Shown one piece after another: positions 36,814-43,622 of a stretch of DNA of 64,000 nucleotides. This stretch comes from CAVSWT01 sp963731745 (GTDB taxonomy: Bacteria; Bacteroidota; Ignavibacteria; Ignavibacteriales; Ignavibacteriaceae). The stretch lies in NCBI GenBank assembly GCA_963731745.1, contig CAVSWT010000002.1:62001-126000 (forward strand). The letters run 5' to 3'. The notes beneath the pieces were generated by a model, which saw only the letters and a list, made by a program, of their open reading frames with translations, was not told the DNA's origin and did not search any database. Each line of letters opens with the position of its first letter. Position 1 is the first letter of the stretch. A program made the translations under genes and the position numbers.

Positions 36814-36841
36814 AAACTCAAAAAAAGAAGATAAAAAACGA

Positions 36842-37210
36842 ATGATTGAGCAATATATTCCTATATTTTTAGTGATTGCAGTCGCCGCAGTATTTGCCAT
36901 AGGAACTGTATTTTCATCCGGAATTTTTGGTCCGCAAAGGCCAAATCCTGAAAAAATATCTACTTACGAAAGTGGAATGAAACCAGTAGGTTCAACGGAT
37001 GAACGAGTTTCGGTTAAATATTATTTAGTGGCTATGCTGTTTATAATTTTTGATATTGAAGTAATTTTCGTCTATCCCTGGGCGGTTCAATTTAAAAAAA
37101 TGTTTGCTCAGTTGGGAACACCCGTATTTTTATCAATGCTTGTATTTTTGATTGTACTTGAGTTAGGATATTTGTATGTGTATAAGAAAGGCGGATTCAA
37201 ATGGGATTAG
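36842..37210 (+). CDS. nuoA: NADH-quinone oxidoreductase subunit A
   Basis: 122 residues with three membrane helices (about 7-27, 62-82, 92-113). Conserved loop S-G-I-F-G-P-Q-R-P-N-P-E-K-I-S-T-Y-E-S-G-M and F-D-I-E-V-I-F-V-Y-P-W-A identify NuoA (ND3), part of the membrane/arm junction of complex I. It overlaps nuoB by 10 bases and begins an operon nuoABCDEF. Confidence 0.96.
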   Translation: MIEQYIPIFLVIAVAAVFAIGTVFSSGIFGPQRPNPEKISTYESGMKPVGSTDERVSVKYYLVAMLFIIFDIEVIFVYPWAVQFKKMFAQLGTPVFLSMLVFLIVLELGYLYVYKKGGFKWD

Positions 37211-37722
37211 AAGCTAAATTAAATAAAGAAGGATTTTTAACCTCAACGGTTGATGCAATGGTTGCATGGGCTAGAGAAAATTCTGTATGGCCAATGCCGA
37301 TGGGAATTTCATGTTGTGCAATCGAAATGATGGCTGTTGGCGGTCCTAAATATGATATTGCAAGGTTTGGTTCAGAAGTAATGAGATTTACACCTCGTCA
37401 ATGCGATTTAATGATTGTGGCAGGAACAGTAACTTATAAAATGTCTCACGTAGTTAGAAAAATTTATGATCAAATGCCCGATCCGAAATGGGTAATTGCT
37501 ATGGGTGCGTGCACATCTTCCGGTGGTATGTATAGGTCATATCCAGTTGTACAAGGTATTGATCAGTTTTTACCTGTTGATATTTATCTTGCAGGCTGCC
37601 CGCCTCGTCCTGATAATTTATTAAATGCTCTTCTTCAAATACAGGAAAAAATAAAGAGAACCAAAGCTCGTGATTTTCAAGATAGAAAGCTTCCTGAGCT
37701 TTCAGTCATTCAAAATAATTAA
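37201..37722 (+). CDS. nuoB: NADH-quinone oxidoreductase subunit B
   Basis: 173 residues. Ligands for cluster N2 are present: adjacent Cys in M-G-I-S-C-C-A-I-E-M-M, Cys in M-G-A-C-T-S-S-G-G-M and Cys in L-A-G-C-P-P-R-P-D. It forms part of the quinone site in the connecting arm of complex I. The start lies within the nuoA 3' end, so translation is probably coupled. Confidence 0.97.
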   Translation: MGLEAKLNKEGFLTSTVDAMVAWARENSVWPMPMGISCCAIEMMAVGGPKYDIARFGSEVMRFTPRQCDLMIVAGTVTYKMSHVVRKIYDQMPDPKWVIAMGACTSSGGMYRSYPVVQGIDQFLPVDIYLAGCPPRPDNLLNALLQIQEKIKRTKARDFQDRKLPELSVIQNN

Positions 37723-37737
37723 AGATAAAATAGCAGT

Positions 37738-38226
37738 ATGGAAATTAAAGAATTAATTAGTGATAAAATAAAAGAAAAGTTTCCTGAAATTAATTTTGAA
37801 GTCGTTGAGTATAAAGGTGAACTAACTTATTCATTCGATAAGAAAAATATAATCGAGGTTTGTGAATTTTTAAAGACAGATACTGACCTTCAATTTGTTC
37901 TTTGTGAAGATGTGACTGCTATTGATTGGGCAAGAAGAAAAAATAGATTCACAGTTGTGTATCATATTTTTTCCTTAAAAAATAAATTCAGATTGCGCCT
38001 TAAAGCAGATGTTGATGAAGAAGACTGTAAAATTGATTCGGTTACTTCTATATGGAAAACAGCTAACTGGCATGAAAGAGAAACCTATGATATGTACGGA
38101 ATTAAATTTAATAATCATCCGGATTTAAGAAGAATGTATATGCCGGAAGATTTTGAATATCACCCTTTAAGAAAAGATTTTCCTTTAATGGGTATTCCAG
38201 GTTCATTGTCATTGCCAAAGAAATAG
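37738..38226 (+). CDS. nuoC: NADH-quinone oxidoreductase subunit C
   Basis: 162 residues, the 30-kDa subunit. The family signature is seen in W-H-E-R-E-T-Y-D-M-Y-G-I-K-F-N-N-H-P-D-L-R split across 118-138, and H-P-L-R-K-D-F-P-L-M-G. It is separate from NuoD here, unlike the NuoCD fusion of E. coli. Confidence 0.96.
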   Translation: MEIKELISDKIKEKFPEINFEVVEYKGELTYSFDKKNIIEVCEFLKTDTDLQFVLCEDVTAIDWARRKNRFTVVYHIFSLKNKFRLRLKADVDEEDCKIDSVTSIWKTANWHERETYDMYGIKFNNHPDLRRMYMPEDFEYHPLRKDFPLMGIPGSLSLPKK

Positions 38227-38245
38227 AATTTAGAATTAGAGAATT

Positions 38246-39499
38246 ATGGAAAAATTAATAAAAGACGAAGTTCATCCTAAAATTATTGAAGCATTATTAG
38301 GTGCCGACAGCGATATAACAGTTGAAGATGCTTTAGAAAATGAGATGATTTTAAATATGGGCCCGCAGCATCCTGCAACTCATGGTGTGCTTAGAGTATT
38401 GTTAAGACTCGATGGTGAAACAGTTGTGGCGAGCGTTCCTGAACTTGGTTATCTTCATAGAGGATATGAAAAACTTGCCGAGAATATGAGTTATTATGAA
38501 TTCATTCCTCACACTGACAGACTTGATTATCTTTCTCCGCTTTCAAATAATGTTGCCTTTGTTTTGGCTGTTGAAAAACTTGCTGGTATTGAAGCGCCTC
38601 CTCGGGCACAATATATAAGAATGATTATTCATGAGTTATCACGCGTAGCCTCTCACCTTATTGCTATTGGTGCGCTTGCTATGGACGTTGGTGCACTTAC
38701 CGTATTCTTATGGACATTACGTGAAAGAGAAAAAATATTAAATATCTGGGATGTACTTTGCGGCGCAAGATTCACCACTAGTTACACTAGAATCGGAGGA
38801 GTTGCAAATGATATTCCTCCTGAAGCAATGTCTGAATTAAAATGGTTTATCGATCAGTTTGAAGAGAATTTAACTGAATGTGAAAGTCTTCTGAATAAAA
38901 ATAGAATTTTCGTGGAAAGACTTGAAAACGTTGGCGTAATAAATTCCCAGGATGCAATCGATATGGGATTAACCGGTCCCAGCTTAAGAGGCAGCGGTGT
39001 TGAACATGATTTGAGAAGATCGGATCCATATTTGTTTTATAATGAAATGGATTTTAAAATTCCTGTGTACAATGAAGGGGATTGTTTAGCAAGATATTTT
39101 GTAAGGGTTGATGAAGCTCGGGAAAGTATAAAGATTGTTAAACAGGTTCTAAGTAAAATGCAGCCTGGCGAGGTTATTTTAAATCAGCCTAAAAAAGTTC
39201 TTCCGCATAAAACAGAAATTTATTCAAAGATGGAAGAGCTTATTCATGACTTTATGATTGTAAATTTCGGAATTAATCCGGCAGTTGGTGAAATTTATCA
39301 TGCAGTAGAAAATCCAAAAGGCGAACTTGGTTTTTACTTAGTGAGTAAAGGTGAGGGACATCCCTGGAAATGCAAAATCCGTAGTCCCAGCATGGTTAAT
39401 CTGCAGTCTTTGCCACATATGATTAAAGGCCAAATGGTTTCAGATGTGGTTGCAATTATTGGAAGCATCGACCCGATTATGGGCGAAGCAGATAAGTAA
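38246..39499 (+). CDS. nuoD: NADH-quinone oxidoreductase subunit D
   Basis: 417 residues, the 49-kDa quinone-site subunit related to [NiFe]-hydrogenase large subunits. Visible: N-M-G-P-Q-H-P-A-T-H-G-V-L-R (36-49), P-E-L-G-Y-L-H-R-G-Y-E-K, and the C-terminal P-I-M-G-E-A-D-K. An N-terminal extension of about 30 residues precedes the conserved core; the annotated ATG is the furthest reasonable one. A 94-base gap with a palindromic repeat separates it from nuoE. Confidence 0.97.
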   Translation: MEKLIKDEVHPKIIEALLGADSDITVEDALENEMILNMGPQHPATHGVLRVLLRLDGETVVASVPELGYLHRGYEKLAENMSYYEFIPHTDRLDYLSPLSNNVAFVLAVEKLAGIEAPPRAQYIRMIIHELSRVASHLIAIGALAMDVGALTVFLWTLREREKILNIWDVLCGARFTTSYTRIGGVANDIPPEAMSELKWFIDQFEENLTECESLLNKNRIFVERLENVGVINSQDAIDMGLTGPSLRGSGVEHDLRRSDPYLFYNEMDFKIPVYNEGDCLARYFVRVDEARESIKIVKQVLSKMQPGEVILNQPKKVLPHKTEIYSKMEELIHDFMIVNFGINPAVGEIYHAVENPKGELGFYLVSKGEGHPWKCKIRSPSMVNLQSLPHMIKGQMVSDVVAIIGSIDPIMGEADK

Positions 39500-39532
39500 A
39501 GTAAAAGTTCATAAATCAAAATTCAAAATCTG

Positions 39533-39557
39533 TCACACTGAGCTTGTCGAAGTGTGA
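39533..39557. repeat. REP-like palindrome in the nuo operon
   Basis: Perfect 7-bp arms TCACACT (39533-39539) and AGTGTGA (39551-39557) around GAGCTTGTCGA. The unit CACTGAGCTTGTCGAAGTG is a sequence I recall as a frequent intergenic repeat in many bacterial genomes, particularly Bacteroidota. It sits in the only sizeable gap inside nuoABCDEF (39500-39593), which suggests insertion of a repeat element into the operon. Confidence 0.55.
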
Positions 39558-39593
39558 TTTAATTTTAACAACTTAATATTCTTTAAGTTAACT

Positions 39594-40076
39594 ATGGAAT
39601 TCAAATTTTCAGAAGATAATCAAAAAAAAGTAGAGCAGATATTAAATAAATATCCTTTTAAAAAACCTGCTGTTATGCCTTTACTTTGGCTTGCGCAGGA
39701 ACAGAATGGCTGGATTTCAGGTGAAGTTATGAGTGAAGTTGCAGACATTCTTGAAATGACCAAAGAGGAAGTTCTTGGAATTGTAACTTTTTATACAATG
39801 TATTTCCAAAAGCCAATGGGGAAGCATCATATTCAAGTTTGCACAAATATATCATGTATGTTAAGAGGCGGTTACGAAATTTTTGATAAGGTTAAAGCTA
39901 AACTTGGTATAAATAACATGCAGGTAACAGAAGACCATCAATTCTCACTTGAAGAAGTTGAATGTATGGGCTCTTGCGGAACTGCTCCTATGATTGCAGT
40001 TAATGAAGATTATATTGAAAATCTTACGATGGAAAAACTAGATAATATTTTAGAATCATTAAAGAATAAAAATTAA
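39594..40076 (+). CDS. nuoE: NADH-quinone oxidoreductase subunit E
   Basis: 160 residues, the 24-kDa thioredoxin-like [2Fe-2S] subunit. The cluster ligands appear as C-T-N-I-S-C and E-C-M-G-S-C-G-T-A-P. It belongs to the NADH-oxidising module with NuoF. The last base of its stop codon is the first base of the nuoF ATG, so the two are likely translated in a coupled way. Confidence 0.97.
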   Translation: MEFKFSEDNQKKVEQILNKYPFKKPAVMPLLWLAQEQNGWISGEVMSEVADILEMTKEEVLGIVTFYTMYFQKPMGKHHIQVCTNISCMLRGGYEIFDKVKAKLGINNMQVTEDHQFSLEEVECMGSCGTAPMIAVNEDYIENLTMEKLDNILESLKNKN

Positions 40077-41398
40077 TGGAAAAAATTGTTCTTCCTGAAA
40101 TAAAAGACCTTCATTTAATAAATGTTTATGTTGAGAACGGTGGATACACTGCAGTAAAAAAAGCATTGGCTATGCCGACGGATGATATAATTAACGAGGT
40201 TAAAAAGTCAGGTTTGCGTGGACGTGGTGGCGCAGCATTCTCAGCTGGGTTAAAATGGAGCTTCATGCCAAAGTCCACCGATAAGCCAAAATATCTTTGT
40301 GTAAACGGCGATGAAAGTGAACCGGGTTCTTTTAAAGACAGACAAATTTTTGAATTTAATCCCCACCAAATGATTGAAGGTATTTTAATCACCTGTTATG
40401 CAATAGGAGCTAAGAAAGCATATCTTTATATACGCGGTGAATATCATAAATGGATCAAGATGGCTGAAAAAGCTTTAGCCGATGCTTATGAAAATGGCTA
40501 CGTTGGCGAAAAAATGAAAGATACATATGGAAACGAATTTACTTGCGATATTTATATTCATAAAGGCGCAGGCGCATATATTTGCGGCGAAGAATCTTCT
40601 TTAATGAATTCTCTTGAAGGTAAAAGAGGCTACCCTAGAGTAAAGCCTCCGTTCCCTGCACAGAATGGATTGTGGGGTTGTCCTACCACAATTAACAATG
40701 TTGAAACATTAACAAACATTCCTCCTATAATTAATAAAGGATGGGAATGGTTTTCTAGTATCGGCGAGCCTAAACACCCCGGTACAATTCTTTACGGCGT
40801 AAGTGGCCATGTAAATAAACCCGGAGTTTATGAATTACCTTCCGGCACATTGCTCACAGATATAATTTATAATCATGCAGGCGGTGTACCAAATAATAAA
40901 AAAATACTTTGTGTTATTCCCGGCGGTTCTTCCATGCCCCCTCTAAGAGGTGACCAGCTTGAAGGTGTAAAAATGGATGCGGAATCTTTAAAAGCCGCAG
41001 GTTCTTCAATAGGTACTGCTGGAATAATGGTAATGGATGAAGATACAGATTTAGTAAAAGTTTTAGCCAGAATAACAAAATTTTATTATCACGAAAGCTG
41101 CGGCCAATGCACCCCTTGCCGTGAAGGTACAGGCTGGATGTTAAAATTACTAAATCGAATTTTAGCAGGAAAAGGCTCAACTCATGATTTAGATTTATTA
41201 ATTACTGTGGCAAGCAATATTGAGGGCAATACAATTTGCGCACTTGGTGAAGCTGCTGCGTGGCCGGTTAGATTTATGATAACTAGATTTAGAGATTATT
41301 TTGAAAAAAGAGTGGGCAAGCAAGTCGATTTACCTGTTATAAATAAGGTTCATTCCATGAGGCATACTTATAATCCTCTTGCAGAAGTGAAGCAATAA
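40076..41398 (+). CDS. nuoF: NADH-quinone oxidoreductase subunit F
   Basis: 440 residues, the 51-kDa NADH- and FMN-binding subunit. Glycine-rich NADH site G-L-R-G-R-G-G-A-A-F-S-A-G-L-K-W (about 45-60), FMN site G-D-E-S-E-P-G-S-F-K-D-R (about 82-93), and [4Fe-4S] ligands E-S-C-G-Q-C-T-P-C-R-E-G-T (about 340). The last 34 codons, from 41297, have a diverged second copy at 42104-42205. The pattern of identity suggests that the present 3' end arose by recombination with an incoming segment. nuoG, expected next, is not here, and no other nuo genes lie in the window. Confidence 0.96.
   Translation: MEKIVLPEIKDLHLINVYVENGGYTAVKKALAMPTDDIINEVKKSGLRGRGGAAFSAGLKWSFMPKSTDKPKYLCVNGDESEPGSFKDRQIFEFNPHQMIEGILITCYAIGAKKAYLYIRGEYHKWIKMAEKALADAYENGYVGEKMKDTYGNEFTCDIYIHKGAGAYICGEESSLMNSLEGKRGYPRVKPPFPAQNGLWGCPTTINNVETLTNIPPIINKGWEWFSSIGEPKHPGTILYGVSGHVNKPGVYELPSGTLLTDIIYNHAGGVPNNKKILCVIPGGSSMPPLRGDQLEGVKMDAESLKAAGSSIGTAGIMVMDEDTDLVKVLARITKFYYHESCGQCTPCREGTGWMLKLLNRILAGKGSTHDLDLLITVASNIEGNTICALGEAAAWPVRFMITRFRDYFEKRVGKQVDLPVINKVHSMRHTYNPLAEVKQ
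41316..41367 (+). repeat. Direct repeat, left copy (52 bp, inside nuoF 3' end)
   Basis: These 52 bases recur without a mismatch at 42123-42174, 807 bases downstream. They encode K-Q-V-D-L-P-V-I-N-K-V-H-S-M-R-H within nuoF. Outside the core the two copies differ at 4 of 19 bases on the left and 8 of 31 on the right. Confidence 0.9.
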
Positions 41399-41431
41399 TT
41401 CTAATATTTCTCAAATCGATTTATATAAAAA

Positions 41432-41641
41432 ATGGATGCAAACGAATTTAAGCTTGATAGAAATTCATTCTCTGTAATTACTTTACAGGAAAATAAAAGC
41501 GATTTAAAATACTGGCTCTCAAAAACACCGGATGAACGTATTCAAGCAATAGAATTTTTAAGACAATTAATGTATAACTATGATCCAGCTACCGAGAGAC
41601 TTCAGCGATTTTTTGAAACTGCTGAATTCAAAACAAACTGA
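41432..41641 (+). CDS. Small protein partnered with a nucleotidyltransferase
   Basis: 69 residues. No named domain, but the pattern Y-W-L-S-K-T-P-D-E-R-I-Q-A-I-E-F-L-R-Q ... Y-N-Y-D-P-A-T-E-R-L-Q-R is that of the short proteins typically encoded just before DUF6036-type nucleotidyltransferases. Its last 62 bases are also the start of the nucleotidyltransferase gene in another frame, and both frames encode conserved residues. A toxin-antitoxin role is plausible by analogy only. It begins 33 bases after nuoF and may be read from the nuo transcript. Confidence 0.72.
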   Translation: MDANEFKLDRNSFSVITLQENKSDLKYWLSKTPDERIQAIEFLRQLMYNYDPATERLQRFFETAEFKTN

Positions 41642-42026
41642 ATATTTGTTAATTGGCGGTTGGGCTGTTGGTTATTATGGATATCCTAGATCAACAGGCG
41701 ATATGGATATTTGGATTTCCAGAACTGATGATAATGCTTCTAAGATTGTAGAAGTATTAAAAGAATTTGGATTTAATGAACCGGAACTTTCATCAAAATT
41801 ATTTACCAAAGAAAATCAGATAACAAGAATCGGTATCCCGCCTTTAAGGATTGAAATATTAACGACAATTTCTGGGGTTTCATTTCAAGAATGCTTTAAA
41901 AATCGTCAATTAGTCGTGATTGATAATATCCAGGTCAATTTGATAAACCTTGCTGATTTGAAAAAAAATAAATCCGCAGCAAGACGGTTTAGAGATTTAG
42001 ATGATCTTGAAAATTTAAAACAGTAA
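41580..42026 (+). CDS. Nucleotidyltransferase-fold protein (DUF6036-like)
   Basis: 148 residues. The fold signature is E-Y-L-L-I-G-G-W-A-V-G-Y-Y-G-Y-P-R-S-T-G-D-M-D-I-W-I split around residues 21-46, with the G-G motif and the D-x-D pair (Asp41, Asp43) of the polymerase-beta-like superfamily. The C-terminal L-I-N-L-A-D-L-K-K-N-K-S-A-A-R-R-F-R-D-L-D-D-L is typical of AbiEii/MNT-related proteins that modify tRNA or proteins. It overlaps the small upstream gene by 62 bases, and lies within the segment bounded by the nuoF repeats. Confidence 0.82.
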   Translation: MIQLPRDFSDFLKLLNSKQTEYLLIGGWAVGYYGYPRSTGDMDIWISRTDDNASKIVEVLKEFGFNEPELSSKLFTKENQITRIGIPPLRIEILTTISGVSFQECFKNRQLVVIDNIQVNLINLADLKKNKSAARRFRDLDDLENLKQ

Positions 42027-42103
42027 AAAATAAAATCTTAATTTGTAGCTGTCATTATAATTACGGTATATAAAATCATTTAATAATAATTTTATTTTAA
42101 GTA

Positions 42104-42205
42104 TATTTTGAAAAACGTGTAAGCAAGCAAGTCGATTTACCTGTTATAAATAAGGTTCATTCCATGAGGCATACATTTAATCCACTCGCAGAAGTAAAAA
42201 ATTAA
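42104..42205 (+). pseudogene. Detached nuoF 3' end (34 codons including stop)
   Basis: In frame it reads Y-F-E-K-R-V-S-K-Q-V-D-L-P-V-I-N-K-V-H then S-M-R-H-T-F-N-P-L-A-E-V-K-N-stop, against Y-F-E-K-R-V-G ... T-Y-N-P-L-A-E-V-K-Q-stop in nuoF. There are 12 differences in 102 bases, mostly synonymous, so the copy evolved as part of a working nuoF before it was separated. There is no homology to nuoF further left, and no start codon of its own. Confidence 0.88.
42123..42174 (+). repeat. Direct repeat, right copy (52 bp)
   Basis: Exact second copy of 41316-41367, inside the detached nuoF 3' end. The gene-free remainder of 42206-42299 shows nothing else. Confidence 0.9.
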
Positions 42206-42299
42206 TTTACTTAAGAAGTTGTTTATTTCTCTTTCTGGCTATAATTAATCTAAAAAATCTTAAATAGATTTATACTATTTCAAAATTTCAATACTTAAG

Positions 42300-42608
42300 C
42301 TATTCCTCATCCTCTTCAACTTCAACAATGGATTTATCCGTAAATAAATAAGTTTTTAGTTTTTCAGAGAATTTAGAATTTTGTCTGCGCACCCATTCAA
42401 GCGTCATTGCCGCATGTTCCATTTCTTCTTTCATATTATGCAGCAGTATTTTTTTTAACTCATTGTCTTTACATGCATCTGCCCGCTGCTGATACCAATC
42501 AATTGCTTCCAATTCTTCATTTAACGAAACCAATGCTCTGTGCATGTCGCGTGTTTTATCTGATAATTCTGCTACTGGTTCATGATAATTCGTGCTAGAT
42601 CCCGCCAT
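42300..42608 (-). CDS. Encapsulated-ferritin (EncFtn) family protein
   Basis: 102 residues. Closely resembles the ferritin-like cargo of encapsulins: the ferroxidase residues Glu32, Glu62 and His65, and Glu31, Glu34, Trp38 and Tyr39, all lie at the positions I recall from the Rhodospirillum rubrum EncFtn. A-A-M-T-L-E-W-V-R-R and L-K-T-Y-L-F-T also match. Two features are odd: no encapsulin shell gene is adjacent, and the tail ends V-E-V-E-E-D-E-E with no recognisable encapsulation peptide. It has a strong ribosome site (AAAGGAG). A classical ferritin gene lies upstream on the same strand. Confidence 0.85.
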   Translation of the reverse strand: MAGSSTNYHEPVAELSDKTRDMHRALVSLNEELEAIDWYQQRADACKDNELKKILLHNMKEEMEHAAMTLEWVRRQNSKFSEKLKTYLFTDKSIVEVEEDEE

Positions 42609-42771
42609 GTTCTTTCTCCTTTTTTTAATTATAAGATAAGTTAATCTGATAAATATATTTGTGATAAATATAATAGCTAAAACAATTTATATAAATTATG
42701 AGGTTATAAATCGGTAAACCTAAATAATTATGTTAAGCTTCTGTTTAATCTTTGAAAGTAAATAATAGAGC

Positions 42772-42801
42772 AAAAAAAATCCTCTTAAAAATAAGAGGAT
42801 T
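42772..42801 (-). terminator. Intrinsic terminator after ferritin
   Basis: Perfect 10-bp stem AATCCTCTTA (42778-42787) with TAAGAGGATT (42792-42801), 4-base loop, and on the minus strand an 8-base T run (plus-strand A run 42772-42779). It lies 22 bases past the ferritin stop and isolates ferritin from the EncFtn gene downstream. Confidence 0.9.
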
Positions 42802-42822
42802 ATATATTCAAAATTATTAAAA

Positions 42823-43335
42823 TTACTTTTTACCTTTCTTCGCAAATCTCGCTCTCATTCCCATTTCTCTGTCAAGCAAAAATAAACCGTTTTTATTATC
42901 GCCAACCAATTTCATACGTTCCAAAAATTTAATTGAAGTTGCTTCTTCTTCAACTTGTTCGCTGACAAACCACTGCAGAAAATTATTTGTCGCGTAATCT
43001 TTTTCAGTCATTGAAGTTTCAACCAAATCGTCAATAGATTTAGTAACATGCTGTTCTTGCTTAAGCATATCTTGAAATACTTCTAAAGGAGTTTTCCAGG
43101 TTAATTTTGGAACATCAATTTTTTGAAGTGTAACTTTCCCGTTCACTTGATGAATGTAATCAAAAATTTTCATTGCGTGACTTGTTTCTTCCTGAGACTG
43201 TAAACGCATCCAGCTAGCAAAACCGGATAAATTTTCTGCTTCAAAATACGCTGCCATAGCTAAATAAGCATATGAAGAATAAAGTTCCTCATTCAATTGT
43301 TTATTTAATGCCTTTAACATTTTTTCTTTAATCAT
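42823..43335 (-). CDS. ftnA: Non-haem ferritin
   Basis: 170 residues, the normal size. Iron-binding residues appear in N-E-E-L-Y-S-S-Y-A-Y-L-A-M-A-A-Y (Glu, Tyr), Q-S-Q-E-E-T-S-H-A (Glu, His) and V-E-E-E-A-T-S-I (Glu). Stores iron as a 24-mer after oxidising Fe(II). It has its own promoter (43392-43422) and terminator, so it is a single-gene unit. The EncFtn gene downstream makes this a small iron-storage locus, although the two are transcribed separately. Confidence 0.95.
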   Translation of the reverse strand: MIKEKMLKALNKQLNEELYSSYAYLAMAAYFEAENLSGFASWMRLQSQEETSHAMKIFDYIHQVNGKVTLQKIDVPKLTWKTPLEVFQDMLKQEQHVTKSIDDLVETSMTEKDYATNNFLQWFVSEQVEEEATSIKFLERMKLVGDNKNGLFLLDREMGMRARFAKKGKK

Positions 43336-43391
43336 ATTATGCCCTCGTATGAGTTTATTTGTAGATTTTATTTGTTTGGATTAACTAATTT

Positions 43392-43422
43392 CAAATGTAG
43401 CTATTTGTTTACTATGCTTCAA
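43392..43422 (-). promoter_or_regulatory. Promoter of ferritin gene
   Basis: On the minus strand TTGAAG, 17 bases, TACATTTG: a full TAnnTTTG box with correct spacing. The start of transcription would be about 50 bases before the ATG. No Fur-box-like palindrome was recognised, although none can be excluded by eye. Confidence 0.6.
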
Positions 43423-43622
43423 TAATAATATCAATTTTTTAAATTATTTTCGCGTGAATATCACTAAATCAAAAAAAATTAAACACCCGGGAAATTCTGC
43501 CGAAATAGAGGCAAATAGTGTCGGTATCACTTTTTTCTAACCTTTTAATTCGATAGACAATTCAGTATATTTGCCAACTAAAAATAGAACATTAATCACA
43601 TTTTAAATCAAAAAATAAACCT

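Larger units (their letters stand above)
41316..42122 (+). mobile_element. 807-bp cassette inserted at the nuoF 3' end (candidate)
   Basis: One repeat copy plus the DNA up to the second repeat copy: the end of nuoF, a two-gene nucleotidyltransferase module, and a nuoF remnant start. Direct repeats at the boundaries, a target-gene 3' end that stays intact, and accessory cargo resemble elements that integrate into gene 3' ends and restore them. No integrase lies inside, so it would need a helper in trans, or be a remnant, or reflect homologous recombination with a related genome. The mobile-element label is inference. Confidence 0.45.
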
